Shown here in pieces: positions 56,676 through 64,000 of a stretch of DNA of 64,000 nucleotides. Positions within the stretch are counted from its first letter, which is position 1; the number at the start of each line of letters is the position of its first letter. A model generated the notes under the pieces. The model did not search any database. It had not been told where the DNA came from and saw only the letters and a program-made list of their open reading frames with translations. The position numbers were made by a program, and so were the translations under genes. Source of the DNA: VRUE01 sp963796705 (lineage in GTDB: Bacteria > Actinomycetota > Thermoleophilia > Solirubrobacterales > 70-9); NCBI GenBank assembly GCA_963796705.1, contig CAWCMK010000003.1, forward strand, positions 434,001 to 498,000, read 5' to 3'.

Positions 56676-57393
56676 CTAACTACACGTCGGGTCTCTCCTC
56701 GCTCTCAGCCCACCGCCCTGGTTGCGAAGGTTCCTTGCCGCGTTCCGCAGGTTGACAAGACTGAAGAACGGCAGAGTCAGTGGTGAGTCACGGTCGCTTC
56801 GGGTGATGACTCCAAAGGCGATCTCATAGTCACTCGGGTCGGACTTATCGAGCGGCGAAGCCGCGGGAATATCGGCATCGATCTCGCTCGCTTTCTCTCG
56901 CCTCGGCTCGGAAGTCGGCGTCCTCGCGCATCCATTCGGCAGAGTTGACTCCCTGGTTGAAGAGGTGGCTCAAGGTCGATGAGGCGCCGCGCTTCTTGAC
57001 GTGGATCAGCTGGCGCTCGGAGCTGAGCAGGTCGCAGATCTCGACCTGATCCGGCACCGATTTGGTTACGAACGTCCCATGGAGGCAGAGGCAGCCGCTG
57101 GCATCTGCCGCGGCTTCGTTGTAATCACCCTCGTGCATGCCCGCCGGGCACTCGGGCAGCTCCAGCTCGAGCAACGGCAGGGCCGCAACGTAATCGGTCA
57201 CCTTCTGAGCGTAGTTCTCGGCGACCCAGAACCAGTCGCAGGCGCTCAGCACATACAAGCGCCCATTGCGGCGGGTCTCATAGACGATGCAGTGGTAGAC
57301 CGACCAATGGCCGATCGGCTCGTCGGTCTCGGCGCCGATCGCCAGAACCTGATCGTTAATCGGACAGATTGATCGTCGTCTTTCCGGGCACAT
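56676..57393 (-). pseudogene. TIGR04141/DUF6119 family protein, C-terminal remnant
   Basis: The frame from 57393 gives HWSVYHCIVYETRRNGRLYVLS, then VTDYVAALPLLEL, EICDLLSSERQLIHVKK and SSTLSHLFNQGVNSAEW, matching the sporadically distributed TIGR04141 (DUF6119) family. After a shift near 56880 another frame adds the family end DPSDYEIAFGVITR and LPFFSLVNLRNAARNLR, stopping at 56676. Full-length members have about 500 residues, so the N-terminal half is gone. The family is found sporadically, often in accessory islands. Confidence 0.75.
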
Positions 57394-57495
57394 ACCCGAG
57401 GGGGCGGAGACTCCTACGACTAGGAAGTCCGCTCCGTTTAGGAGCCAATTCCTGTGTCCTGAGACTCCTTTCGTCGAATTGGCGAACCCATGCGG

Positions 57496-57524
57496 TTGAC
57501 AGTGCCGGCCTCAGGTCATAGGCT
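57496..57524 (+). promoter_or_regulatory. Sigma70-type promoter of the lipoprotein gene
   Basis: TTGACA (57496-57501), 17 bases, TAGGCT (57519-57524), about 45 bases before the TTG start at 57570. Confidence 0.6.
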
Positions 57525-57569
57525 CCTCCGCATCAAGGACGACCAATGTGAAGTGCGGGTACGCGCCTG

Positions 57570-58043
57570 TTGAAGACTTGGGTACTAATTAGCGCCGGTT
57601 TGATAGTCACCGCGGGTCTCGTGGGCTGTGGCGGTAGCAGCGGCAGTTCGAAGCCGCTCAGCCAACAGCAGTTCGTGGCGAAGGCCAATGCCGCCTGCGC
57701 CCAGGCGGACAAACTACAAAGCGAACTCTCCAAACCGGAAGCATTGGGTGATATAGCAACTTACATCTCCGCAGATGGACCGATCCTCGAAAACCTGGAA
57801 AAAAAGCTGCGCCTGCTTCAACCACCACCGCAGGATGCGAGTTCGTTTAACGACTTTCTCAACTTTCTCCACACCTCCAAGGGCAAACTTGAGGCCGCCG
57901 CCTCAGCGGCAGAAGCCGAAGACGGAGAACAGGTGAAGAAGATCATGGACGAATTCGAAGGGTCCTCTGGCTCTAAGGCAAAGGTCGCCGTGTCAAACCT
58001 CGGCTTGACGGAATGCGAAAGAGAAGTTGAACCGGAAGGCTAG
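57570..58043 (+). CDS. Predicted lipoprotein of unknown function
   Basis: The 157-residue protein has a lipoprotein signal: hydrophobic WVLISAGLIVTAGLVGC with lipobox L-V-G-C (Cys20), then a Gly/Ser linker. The mature part is helical (FVAKANAACAQADKLQSELS; NFLHTSKGKLEAAASAAEAE), a pattern common in small actinobacterial lipoproteins. The TTG start is the only one before the signal. The frame is intact and the codon use less GC-biased than the core. Lgt encoded at 34.2 kb would modify it. Confidence 0.8.
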   Translation: MKTWVLISAGLIVTAGLVGCGGSSGSSKPLSQQQFVAKANAACAQADKLQSELSKPEALGDIATYISADGPILENLEKKLRLLQPPPQDASSFNDFLNFLHTSKGKLEAAASAAEAEDGEQVKKIMDEFEGSSGSKAKVAVSNLGLTECEREVEPEG

Positions 58044-58109
58044 CGACCGTCTTTGCGACCCGTCCCTCGCACCACCACCACCGCTGCATCCTGAACAAAG
58101 CCGGTGCTT

Positions 58110-58751
58110 ATGAGCGCCTGTCCATCCTGCGGTGCAGAGGTCGCACGCGAGCAGGCATTCTGCCGTGCCTGCGGCCATCGCCTGCTGATGGCGCCTGAGG
58201 ACACCCTTCCTTCAGATGCTTCATTGCCTGACGGAACCGATCGCCACATGGCCGGCGCACGCGGCCAAGCGGGCGACCAGGGAGCCGCCAGCTCCGGCGC
58301 GCCCACTGAGACGCTTCGGGATCGGGCGCGCGAGTTGCCCCCTAGTAAGGTGATGGCCAGCGCTGTGGTGGCGGTTGGCCTGCTGGTTATTGGCTCGATC
58401 GGCCCCTGGGCGACCGCGTCGTACTTCGGCATCTCCTCTTCGGTCAGCGGCCTTCACGGAGGTGGATGGGTGACGCTCATCACCGCGGTCCTCGGCGGCG
58501 CGGCGATCCTGAACCCGGAATGGCTCTCCCGAGTCCCCTGGTTGCAGCGCCGACGCCTGGGGGTTTGGCTGGGCTTCCTTCTCCTCAGCCTCCTTGTCTG
58601 CTTCCTCAACATCGTCAATGTTGAAAACCACGGGCTCGCGGGGGTGGTACATCCCGGCTGGGGGCTCTACCTGGCCTCTGCCGCAGCACTGCTTGGCATT
58701 GGTGCTACGCAGGTCCTTCGGATTCAGGCCGCGACTCCCGCTTCGGGCTGA
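58110..58751 (+). CDS. Zinc-ribbon membrane protein
   Basis: The 213-residue protein begins with a zinc ribbon (CPSCGAEVAREQAFCRACG), followed by a disordered polar linker and four membrane helices (about 78-100, 115-135, 150-172, 187-207). Such zinc-ribbon plus membrane-segment proteins are frequent in this phylum, with unknown function. The ATG at 58110 was preferred over a GTG two codons earlier. The gene at 59.0-61.4 kb has the same N-terminal ribbon, which hints at a related system. Confidence 0.75.
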   Translation: MSACPSCGAEVAREQAFCRACGHRLLMAPEDTLPSDASLPDGTDRHMAGARGQAGDQGAASSGAPTETLRDRARELPPSKVMASAVVAVGLLVIGSIGPWATASYFGISSSVSGLHGGGWVTLITAVLGGAAILNPEWLSRVPWLQRRRLGVWLGFLLLSLLVCFLNIVNVENHGLAGVVHPGWGLYLASAAALLGIGATQVLRIQAATPASG

Positions 58752-58755
58752 TTCG

Positions 58756-58791
58756 GTCGGCCGGCCCGCCGGCCCGCCGGTGGGCCGCGAC
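58756..58791 (+). terminator. GC-rich hairpin terminator
   Basis: The arms 58756-58772 and 58777-58791 pair over GTCG/CGAC and CGGCCCGCCGG/CCGGTGGGCCG with a 2-nt bulge and a 4-nt loop, five bases after the zinc-ribbon gene stop. Confidence 0.55.
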
Positions 58792-58867
58792 CCACCCGCC
58801 CAGTCCAGTTAGACCAAGTTAGCTTCTGTGTATCCGGTTCCGTCAGGTACGGAATCCGCTGCGCTCT

Positions 58868-59023
58868 ATGCCTCGTCCAGACGTCACTCGCACGGTCATT
58901 GAGTTCGGAGAGCGCTTCGCGACTGAGCCGCGTGCCTGGACAACCTGTGGCATCGCGCTCGTCGACAGCTTCATCTACTTAGCAAGTCTGGGCCTGCAGA
59001 TCAACCGGGGGGATTACGCTTGA
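58868..59023 (+). CDS. Possible 51-residue protein
   Basis: A short frame reads MPRPDVTRTVIEFGERFATE and AWTTCGIALVDSFIYLASLG. Its 3' end overlaps the convergent zinc-ribbon gene by 23 bases. There is no clear ribosome-binding site. It may be real or chance. Confidence 0.25.
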   Translation: MPRPDVTRTVIEFGERFATEPRAWTTCGIALVDSFIYLASLGLQINRGDYA

Positions 59024-61379
59024 GAAAGTCGTTCAAGATAGCGGTGCAGACATCATGCTGGGATTCGGGCAGCGTACATGTCTCGGTCATCGCGAAAGTT
59101 CCCCCCCTGTTGTGAACGCCATTCGGTTCATAGACAACGACGCCGTTCGCTGGATTTGGCCCCCCGGATCTCGTGCCGATGCCCTTAACCGTGGGCGGGT
59201 CCTCGAACGAAACGGTGGATTGGTTGAGGCGAATGTGGACCTCACGTGAAGGGGGGTGGGTGATGCACGGCAACGCCCCCGGATATGTCGCTGCCTTGAA
59301 TACGGGACAGGCGATGTCAACAGCGCAACCGACACAGCCCTCCGCCAGCCCGGCATATACATCTTCTGTGTGGCCGCTCCCTTTCGGCTTTACTGTCATG
59401 GACGAAGTGCCGTCGGCGCCGACGTCGGCTGTGCAGGTCCAGCCTTGCGGGGCCAGGACCGTGACGGTGCCGTTAGCGTAATACGCCAAATTCCCAGCAA
59501 CGCTTCGGTCTAGGGTCGTCCGGATTGTGTTGGGCGCGGCGGGGTGATGTTCGTCGGGGATGCCGTAGACGGTTGGGCAAGCCTCTACAGGTACGGCAGT
59601 CGCTGCCGGTAGAGCCAGCTGGACAGGTTCTCCGAGGATCATCGGTGATCGCATCTCAAGAGGATGGGGCCAGTCGAGTGTGACGTGCGCAGCAGCATTC
59701 GCCGATAGTTTCGCGATCTCGCAGGATACAAGCTGTACCTTGTCGAGCTTCTCACACGAGTTACTGGCTGAATTCACAGCAGACCTCGCCTGTGTTACGG
59801 CAGACCCCACCTTCGGTGGTGCATGCTTCAGCGCTTGTTGCAACTTATCGCCTAGAGCCAGCGCCTTGCCGGCATCCACCCCGACCTGGACGCCTGCGGT
59901 GAGTCCGATGTGGAGCAGTGGCTGGTAATTGACGCTATCGACCCTTAACTCACCGCCCCGGGTGAGCGAGTCAGCTATCACCGATTCGCTCGAACTTCGC
60001 AGCGCAACTCCCTGTGGAGTTGCTCCGGCCGAGGAGCCGGTGCCGTGGAGGAGCGCCCGGAATATGCCACCAGATAGCCGCAAATGGCCGCAGCCAGATA
60101 TAGAGAGCTTTGCATATTCAGCCAACTTACTGGCGAAAGGAACCCAGCTCGGAATATTGTGAAGCGGATCCACCCCGTAGGTAAGACAGTCTGTCGCTGG
60201 AACGGTGAGGTCAGGTTCGCCGGCGATCGGGGCATGCTGAGTTGTCTCGTTGGCGAGCAGAGCCTTAATCCCAATATCGGCGAGCGTGAAGCTACCCCCA
60301 AACGGCCCGAAATGACAGGCGACTTCGATCGTCAATCCGGCGGCGAAGCCGGCGCTGAAGAAATAGGAGTCATCGGCACCAGGGTCAGAAAGCCCAAGCG
60401 AAAACGGAGGTGCCTCCGGCAGGCTCTCGCCCTGTGCAACGAGTGAATCGGTTGCCTGATCTACCCGAAAAGCAAACGGCCAGTGCCACTCCGCTCCCAT
60501 TCCCGCCTTGGCTTCGAATCCCGCACCCAGATACGGACAACCGCCTTCGCTTCCTAGGTGGATGGCGGCCCGAAAATCAGCGCCGGGGAAGCCAACACGG
60601 TTGCGCATTAGGATTCCGTTGGTCGGTGGGGTATCCGGCGAGCCGGAGACGACATCTGACGCAAGCTGCACCTGAGGGTCTGCTGGTTCCTCTTTGGAAG
60701 TGAGAACCTGCATCGTCGGCTCGGTTGAGCCACGAACGAGGTTGTCGAGGCCTGTAATCAGCTCAACCGCGAGGTTTCCGGGCGTCGCAGCGCGCGAGCC
60801 AGCAATCAAGAGCGGCGTTCCAACGCGAAGGCCGGCTAAACCTCGAGATGGTAGGTGGATGAGTGTCCGAGGTGAAAGGTTGAATGTCACGGTCCTGGGG
60901 ACGGTTGAGTAGGTGTAATAGACCTGCGCCGAGGATCCTGGCGGCTCGAAAATCGGCAGTGTGCGCACCGTCACCGTGGAGCGTGTCGCCGCAACGAACG
61001 TGGCGAACGTGGCGATGCGGCGCGGGTGCGCATGCGCGACAGCCAGGGTCTGCTCGGTGTCGTTGAGCCACCTGTTGCGGGTCGCCCGGGACAGCAGCAT
61101 GGCAGAGTCGGGTGGGGTGCTGCCCTCCGGAATATGTCCGGAGGGACCGGCTGGAGGACTCGAATGGCCTCTCGTCAGCGCCAATGCTGCGATCAGTAGT
61201 GCAGCGGCCAGCACCAGCACGAGCGGGGCCAGTAGCAAGCGGCGCAGCCTGTTGCTCCCAGCGTCCGCTGTTCGCAGATCAGGCTCCTCCGAAACCTGCT
61301 CAGCGCCGCACGCATTGCAGAACCGATCATCCTCATTGATCTGTGCGCCGCATTGGGTGCAATAGACAGCTTTCGCCAC
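59001..61379 (-). CDS. Large zinc-ribbon, single-pass, surface-exposed protein
   Basis: The 792-residue protein has an N-terminal cytoplasmic zinc ribbon (Cys7, 10, 21 and 24), one membrane helix (about 46-70) and a long extracellular part of over 700 residues. That part has several Cys, beta-rich stretches, a helical segment near 495-535 and a C-terminal domain with paired Cys (GCVGCAVDIACPVF). I recognise no catalytic motif. The GTG at 61379 has AGGAG 9 bases upstream; a TTG two codons earlier is too close to it. The frame is perfectly intact in a region full of broken genes, which argues that it is selected. Confidence 0.75.
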   Translation of the reverse strand: MAKAVYCTQCGAQINEDDRFCNACGAEQVSEEPDLRTADAGSNRLRRLLLAPLVLVLAAALLIAALALTRGHSSPPAGPSGHIPEGSTPPDSAMLLSRATRNRWLNDTEQTLAVAHAHPRRIATFATFVAATRSTVTVRTLPIFEPPGSSAQVYYTYSTVPRTVTFNLSPRTLIHLPSRGLAGLRVGTPLLIAGSRAATPGNLAVELITGLDNLVRGSTEPTMQVLTSKEEPADPQVQLASDVVSGSPDTPPTNGILMRNRVGFPGADFRAAIHLGSEGGCPYLGAGFEAKAGMGAEWHWPFAFRVDQATDSLVAQGESLPEAPPFSLGLSDPGADDSYFFSAGFAAGLTIEVACHFGPFGGSFTLADIGIKALLANETTQHAPIAGEPDLTVPATDCLTYGVDPLHNIPSWVPFASKLAEYAKLSISGCGHLRLSGGIFRALLHGTGSSAGATPQGVALRSSSESVIADSLTRGGELRVDSVNYQPLLHIGLTAGVQVGVDAGKALALGDKLQQALKHAPPKVGSAVTQARSAVNSASNSCEKLDKVQLVSCEIAKLSANAAAHVTLDWPHPLEMRSPMILGEPVQLALPAATAVPVEACPTVYGIPDEHHPAAPNTIRTTLDRSVAGNLAYYANGTVTVLAPQGWTCTADVGADGTSSMTVKPKGSGHTEDVYAGLAEGCVGCAVDIACPVFKAATYPGALPCITHPPSREVHIRLNQSTVSFEDPPTVKGIGTRSGGPNPANGVVVYEPNGVHNRGGTFAMTETCTLPESQHDVCTAILNDFLKRNPPG

Positions 61380-61385
61380 GGCCAA

Positions 61386-62086
61386 GATCTCCTATCGAAT
61401 TGTTCCGGAAGTCGGGTTGTGACTTTACCGCCAGATAGCAACCCGTCGCTCGATAAATTCATACGCATAGTGGATGCTCCTGCGCGGCTCGGCACCGCTT
61501 GGCCAACGACCAGATGTTGCTGCGGAACTCAGTCCGAGGACAGCGACAAAGTCGCCCAGCTCCGTGAGCCGTGACTCGAATGCAGCGACCCGCTCGCGAG
61601 ACTGCCGGTGAGTGCGCGCTCGCCACCGACGCAGTCCCTATCCGGTCTTCCTGAAGCTCGTTCAGTGCTGCCATGATGTTTTCTTCGCGCAGTACGAGCA
61701 CGACCCATCGATCGCGCCAGTCCGCTTCGGGCCGAGATAGCCGAGGGCGACGCGCCTCCTCCTCAGCATGGGGGCCTTGATCGCCGCCTTCGCGATCGGG
61801 CGGCGTCGTCCGCCGGGTACCTCTGCTCGTCTCTGAGGAGGCGGGCGGCGGGCCCAGAACGTGGCGACCTTCAAGACACGCAACGCCGAGCTCGTGGGAA
61901 GTTCTGACCCTTTCTCAGGCGGCTGTCAGCGGCTCTGAGCGGCAATACCGGCAGAGCTGGCTACACCTCTAACTCGCCGCAAAACGCCCGCTGACAGGCA
62001 CGATTGGCCGACCCCTGAAATCGGTCCGGAGGCCTTACATCCGTTGTCGGATGAGTCAATCGAGCGCTGAAGTCGAGCCGCCTGAC
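61386..62086. other. 700-base stretch without a supported gene
   Basis: A minus-strand frame near 61,500-61,670 begins MAALNELQEDRIGTASVASA and could be a short protein or remnant, but no family is recognised. The rest shows no coding pattern. Confidence 0.3.
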
Positions 62087-62941
62087 TCAGGCTGGATAGG
62101 CGACGGCCAATACCCGCCGCAGATCATCGCTGCCGCAGCAGCGGGCCTCGATCGCGAATTGCCCAGCGCCGTGAGTCCCGGGCAGCTCTTCGGTTCCCCG
62201 CTCCAGCTTGCCGCTCGAATGCGCCCTCGCAATCGCGCTCCCGGTGACTGCGCCTTTGAAACGAGGGAGATAGACGTCGAGCATAGAGCAGTGGGCATAA
62301 CGAAGACGCACCTGCTTTGCGACGGGCTGTCCGCGCCGAAGTGCGGGCCGATCGGCTGGCTTGTATCCGTACTCGAAGACCATGAAGGCTACGGGCTCCT
62401 CGGAGAGCTCGGCCAGCCTGTTGCCAGCCGCCTCGAGGCTCACTTCTGCCTCAGCCGCCAGCCTCTTGACGCCGGCCAGTCCGTCTCGCGTGAGGCGATA
62501 CTCATGCAGAAGTGAGGCCGGCATCAGCAGGGCGGCGGCCCCGAGGTCGCAGAGATACTCCTCCTCCTGATTCAGCGGCTTGGCCTCGACGCTGGTGTCA
62601 AGTCGATAGCGCTTTTCCTCGCTGAAGTTGGGGAACGCAGTGTGCATCATCTCGTGGGCGCAGGTGAAACGCTGGCGGGCGGGGGAGTCCTGAGCGTTCA
62701 GGTCCATGACGAGCTGGCCGCTCTCCTCGACATAGATCCGCCCGGCAAAATCGTCGAATCCGCGACGCGGCCGGACGCCCTTCACCGAGGCGATCATCTC
62801 GACGTCGATTGGCAGAATGTCCTGCCCCGCCTCACCGCGCAATTTCTCGGCGTAGGCCTCGATCGCCTCGCGCGGGTCTGTGGTTCCCGCTTCGGTCATC
62901 AGGCCGACGACGAGTGGTTCAGTCCAGGTCTTTGTCGCCAT
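62087..62941 (-). CDS. ImmA/IrrE-family metallopeptidase
   Basis: The 284-residue protein has the ImmA/IrrE zinc-peptidase core: RQRFTCAHEMMHTAFPN (HExxH) and, after a spacer, EEEYLCDLGAAALLMPASLL with the third ligand region. Such peptidases cleave or inactivate the XRE repressor of their own mobile element or act as toxin partners. It starts 1 base after the XRE stop, so the two are coupled. A C-terminal beta extension of about 100 residues follows the core. Confidence 0.88.
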   Translation of the reverse strand: MATKTWTEPLVVGLMTEAGTTDPREAIEAYAEKLRGEAGQDILPIDVEMIASVKGVRPRRGFDDFAGRIYVEESGQLVMDLNAQDSPARQRFTCAHEMMHTAFPNFSEEKRYRLDTSVEAKPLNQEEEYLCDLGAAALLMPASLLHEYRLTRDGLAGVKRLAAEAEVSLEAAGNRLAELSEEPVAFMVFEYGYKPADRPALRRGQPVAKQVRLRYAHCSMLDVYLPRFKGAVTGSAIARAHSSGKLERGTEELPGTHGAGQFAIEARCCGSDDLRRVLAVAYPA

Positions 62942-62942
62942 C

Positions 62943-63358
62943 TCAGTCCAGGCCCTTGCTCAAGCTGAGCGAGTCATAGATGAATCGCCAGCGCTCCGCG
63001 GTGCGCGGACGTTCTCGGCCGCGAAAGTGGATAGAGGCCAGCGTTTGGACCTCGTCCTCGCTGAGGTCGATCTCGTTGGCCAACGCCTCCAAAGAAGCGC
63101 GGACGTCCTCGTCGCTGGCGACGCTGTAGGTGAGCTTCGGCCCTGCGACGAGGTCGGCGATCATCACCTCGAGAGCTTCGGCCATCCGGCCGCGAATTTC
63201 CAGCGATGGATTGCCGCCGCGTTTCTCCAATCGCAGAAGGTGGGCCTTCGAGATTCCTCTTGCGACGGACAGTTGGGCCAGCGAGAGGCCCGCCCGTTCG
63301 CGCTGGTTCTTGAGGTTGCGGCCTCGGCGTTCTGCCTCCTACGACACTCTTCAAACAT
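62943..63358 (-). CDS. XRE-family helix-turn-helix regulator, probable 5' frameshift
   Basis: The frame holds a complete XRE HTH: NLKNQRERAGLSLAQLSVAR, GISKAHLLRLEKRGGNPSLE, then a C-terminal helical part (LSEDEVQTLASIHFRGRERP). No start codon precedes the HTH in this frame. An ATG at 63358 (MFEECRRRQNAEA) joins it if one base is missing near 63320. A TTG at 63230 would delete the HTH and is not credible. Its partner ImmA/IrrE follows directly. The function is probably repression of this module. Confidence 0.7.
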
Positions 63359-63758
63359 AGACGGTGCTCGCAGCGACACCCCCGGCAGCATCGGCGACAC
63401 CGCCCCGCTGAGAATGGGGCTGCCGCCAGTAATGCAACGATCGCTTCGCCGCGGCGCTGCTTTCGACCTGCGGCTTCACACTGCGTCGCGTACATCGTCG
63501 CGAAAAGGCTACTCGCCTCGGCAGCCACCGTCGGTCTGCGCAGCCCTACTCGCTCGCCGCTCTTTCCAGTGGACCGCTCACATCGGAGTGGGGGAGACGC
63601 TCCGCTGTCGCTCCTATGTTGGCCCTCGCTGGCTCCAACAGCTTTGCCCTCGGCACGGCACGCAGCCGACCTACCCGCAAGAGCCTGTCGCGACCTTAAG
63701 TTGGCGGGCTGAACTTCGCCACCATTGCGGAGACGCAGGTCGCGCCACACGACCGGCG
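63359..63758. other. No supported gene
   Basis: Only frames without family features are present between the XRE gene and the TetR fragment. The XRE promoter should be here. Confidence 0.35.
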
Positions 63759-64000
63759 TCACGCAGCGTCGCTGCTGCTCTCACTCCCAGTCGCCACCCC
63801 ATACGCCTCCTCGGCGCCGATGAACGGCGTCAGGGTGACGTAGACCGCCCACGGCACGAGCTCCGCCAAACGCTCGGGACCCTTGGTCTTAACGTGGTCG
63901 TAGAAAAGCGCGTACAAGGCGCCTCCGATCGCCTCGGCGGTGATCGGCGGGATCTCGGGGGCGATTTCATAGCCCGCTTCCAAGAGGCCCTCCATCTGTT
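63759..64000 (-). CDS. TetR-family regulator, C-terminal part (runs off the window)
   Basis: The visible 80 residues read FEGLLEAGYE-like MEGLLEAGYEIAPEIPPITA, EAIGGALYALFYDHV and ELVPWAVYVTLTPFIGAEEA, the typical end of TetR regulators of this group. The HTH lies beyond the right edge. The frame is open to base 64000, so the ATG at 63995 is internal. Confidence 0.75.
   Translation of the reverse strand, partial: QMEGLLEAGYEIAPEIPPITAEAIGGALYALFYDHVKTKGPERLAELVPWAVYVTLTPFIGAEEAYGVATGSESSSDAA

Overview
The window is GC-rich chromosomal DNA, most likely from an actinomycete-type bacterium of the class Thermoleophilia (Solirubrobacterales-like). The clues are the dnaK-grpE-dnaJ-hspR heat-shock operon, inositol-phospholipid genes, an F420-type LLM oxidoreductase, many GTG/TTG starts, and small secreted proteins of a style common in that group. 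This placement is inference from gene style; no marker was compared with a database.

Region 1 (1-12,200) is a purine biosynthesis cluster read almost wholly on the minus strand: a GYD protein, purD, purE, purB, a glutaredoxin-like protein, then purC, purS, purQ, purL, purF and purN. A plus-strand cytochrome P450 and a small membrane protein interrupt it. purM and purK are not in the window; purH may begin at the left edge. Region 2 (12,200-14,950) pairs an exported lytic transglycosylase with a translationally coupled, frameshifted single-pass membrane protein; the pair recalls the CwlT/TcpC(VirB8-like) genes of conjugative elements. Region 3 (14,970-21,510) is the heat-shock operon dnaK-grpE-dnaJ-hspR-clpB, in which the last genes overlap.

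Region 4 (21,700-38,200) is ordinary housekeeping: a secreted EEP-family hydrolase, cytochrome c, endonuclease III, a shortened alpha/beta hydrolase, a PAP2 enzyme, a CDP-alcohol phosphatidyltransferase and myo-inositol-1-phosphate synthase (an inositol-lipid set), a degenerate glycosyltransferase fused to a PHP phosphoesterase, a family-4-like uracil-DNA glycosylase, an LLM oxidoreductase, a TrmA/RumA-type RNA methyltransferase, a histone-like basic protein, argF, lgt, prmC, lysS and an SDR.

Region 5 (38,240-64,000) is an accessory region. It starts at a tRNA-Glu gene whose D-loop carries a 22-nt insertion. It continues through an M48 protease, two mobile-element-type hypotheticals and an ArdC-like antirestriction protein, up to the 3' half of a tRNA-Asp gene, which looks like an attachment-site scar. 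Beyond it are a membrane-anchored AbiTii protein, a CwlT-like wall hydrolase divergent from a sigma factor fused to a zinc-finger/membrane segment, two ECF sigma modules (one an ECF41-type system with a recognisable divergent promoter pair), a two-domain universal stress protein, an IS630 fragment, a TIGR04141/DUF6119 remnant, two zinc-ribbon membrane proteins, an XRE-ImmA pair and, at the right edge, a TetR-type C-terminus.

From about 43 kb rightward, at least a dozen recognisable genes are broken by single-base shifts while the protein sequence on both sides stays family-like. Either this part is decaying or its consensus sequence contains indel errors. The housekeeping half shows only one such case.
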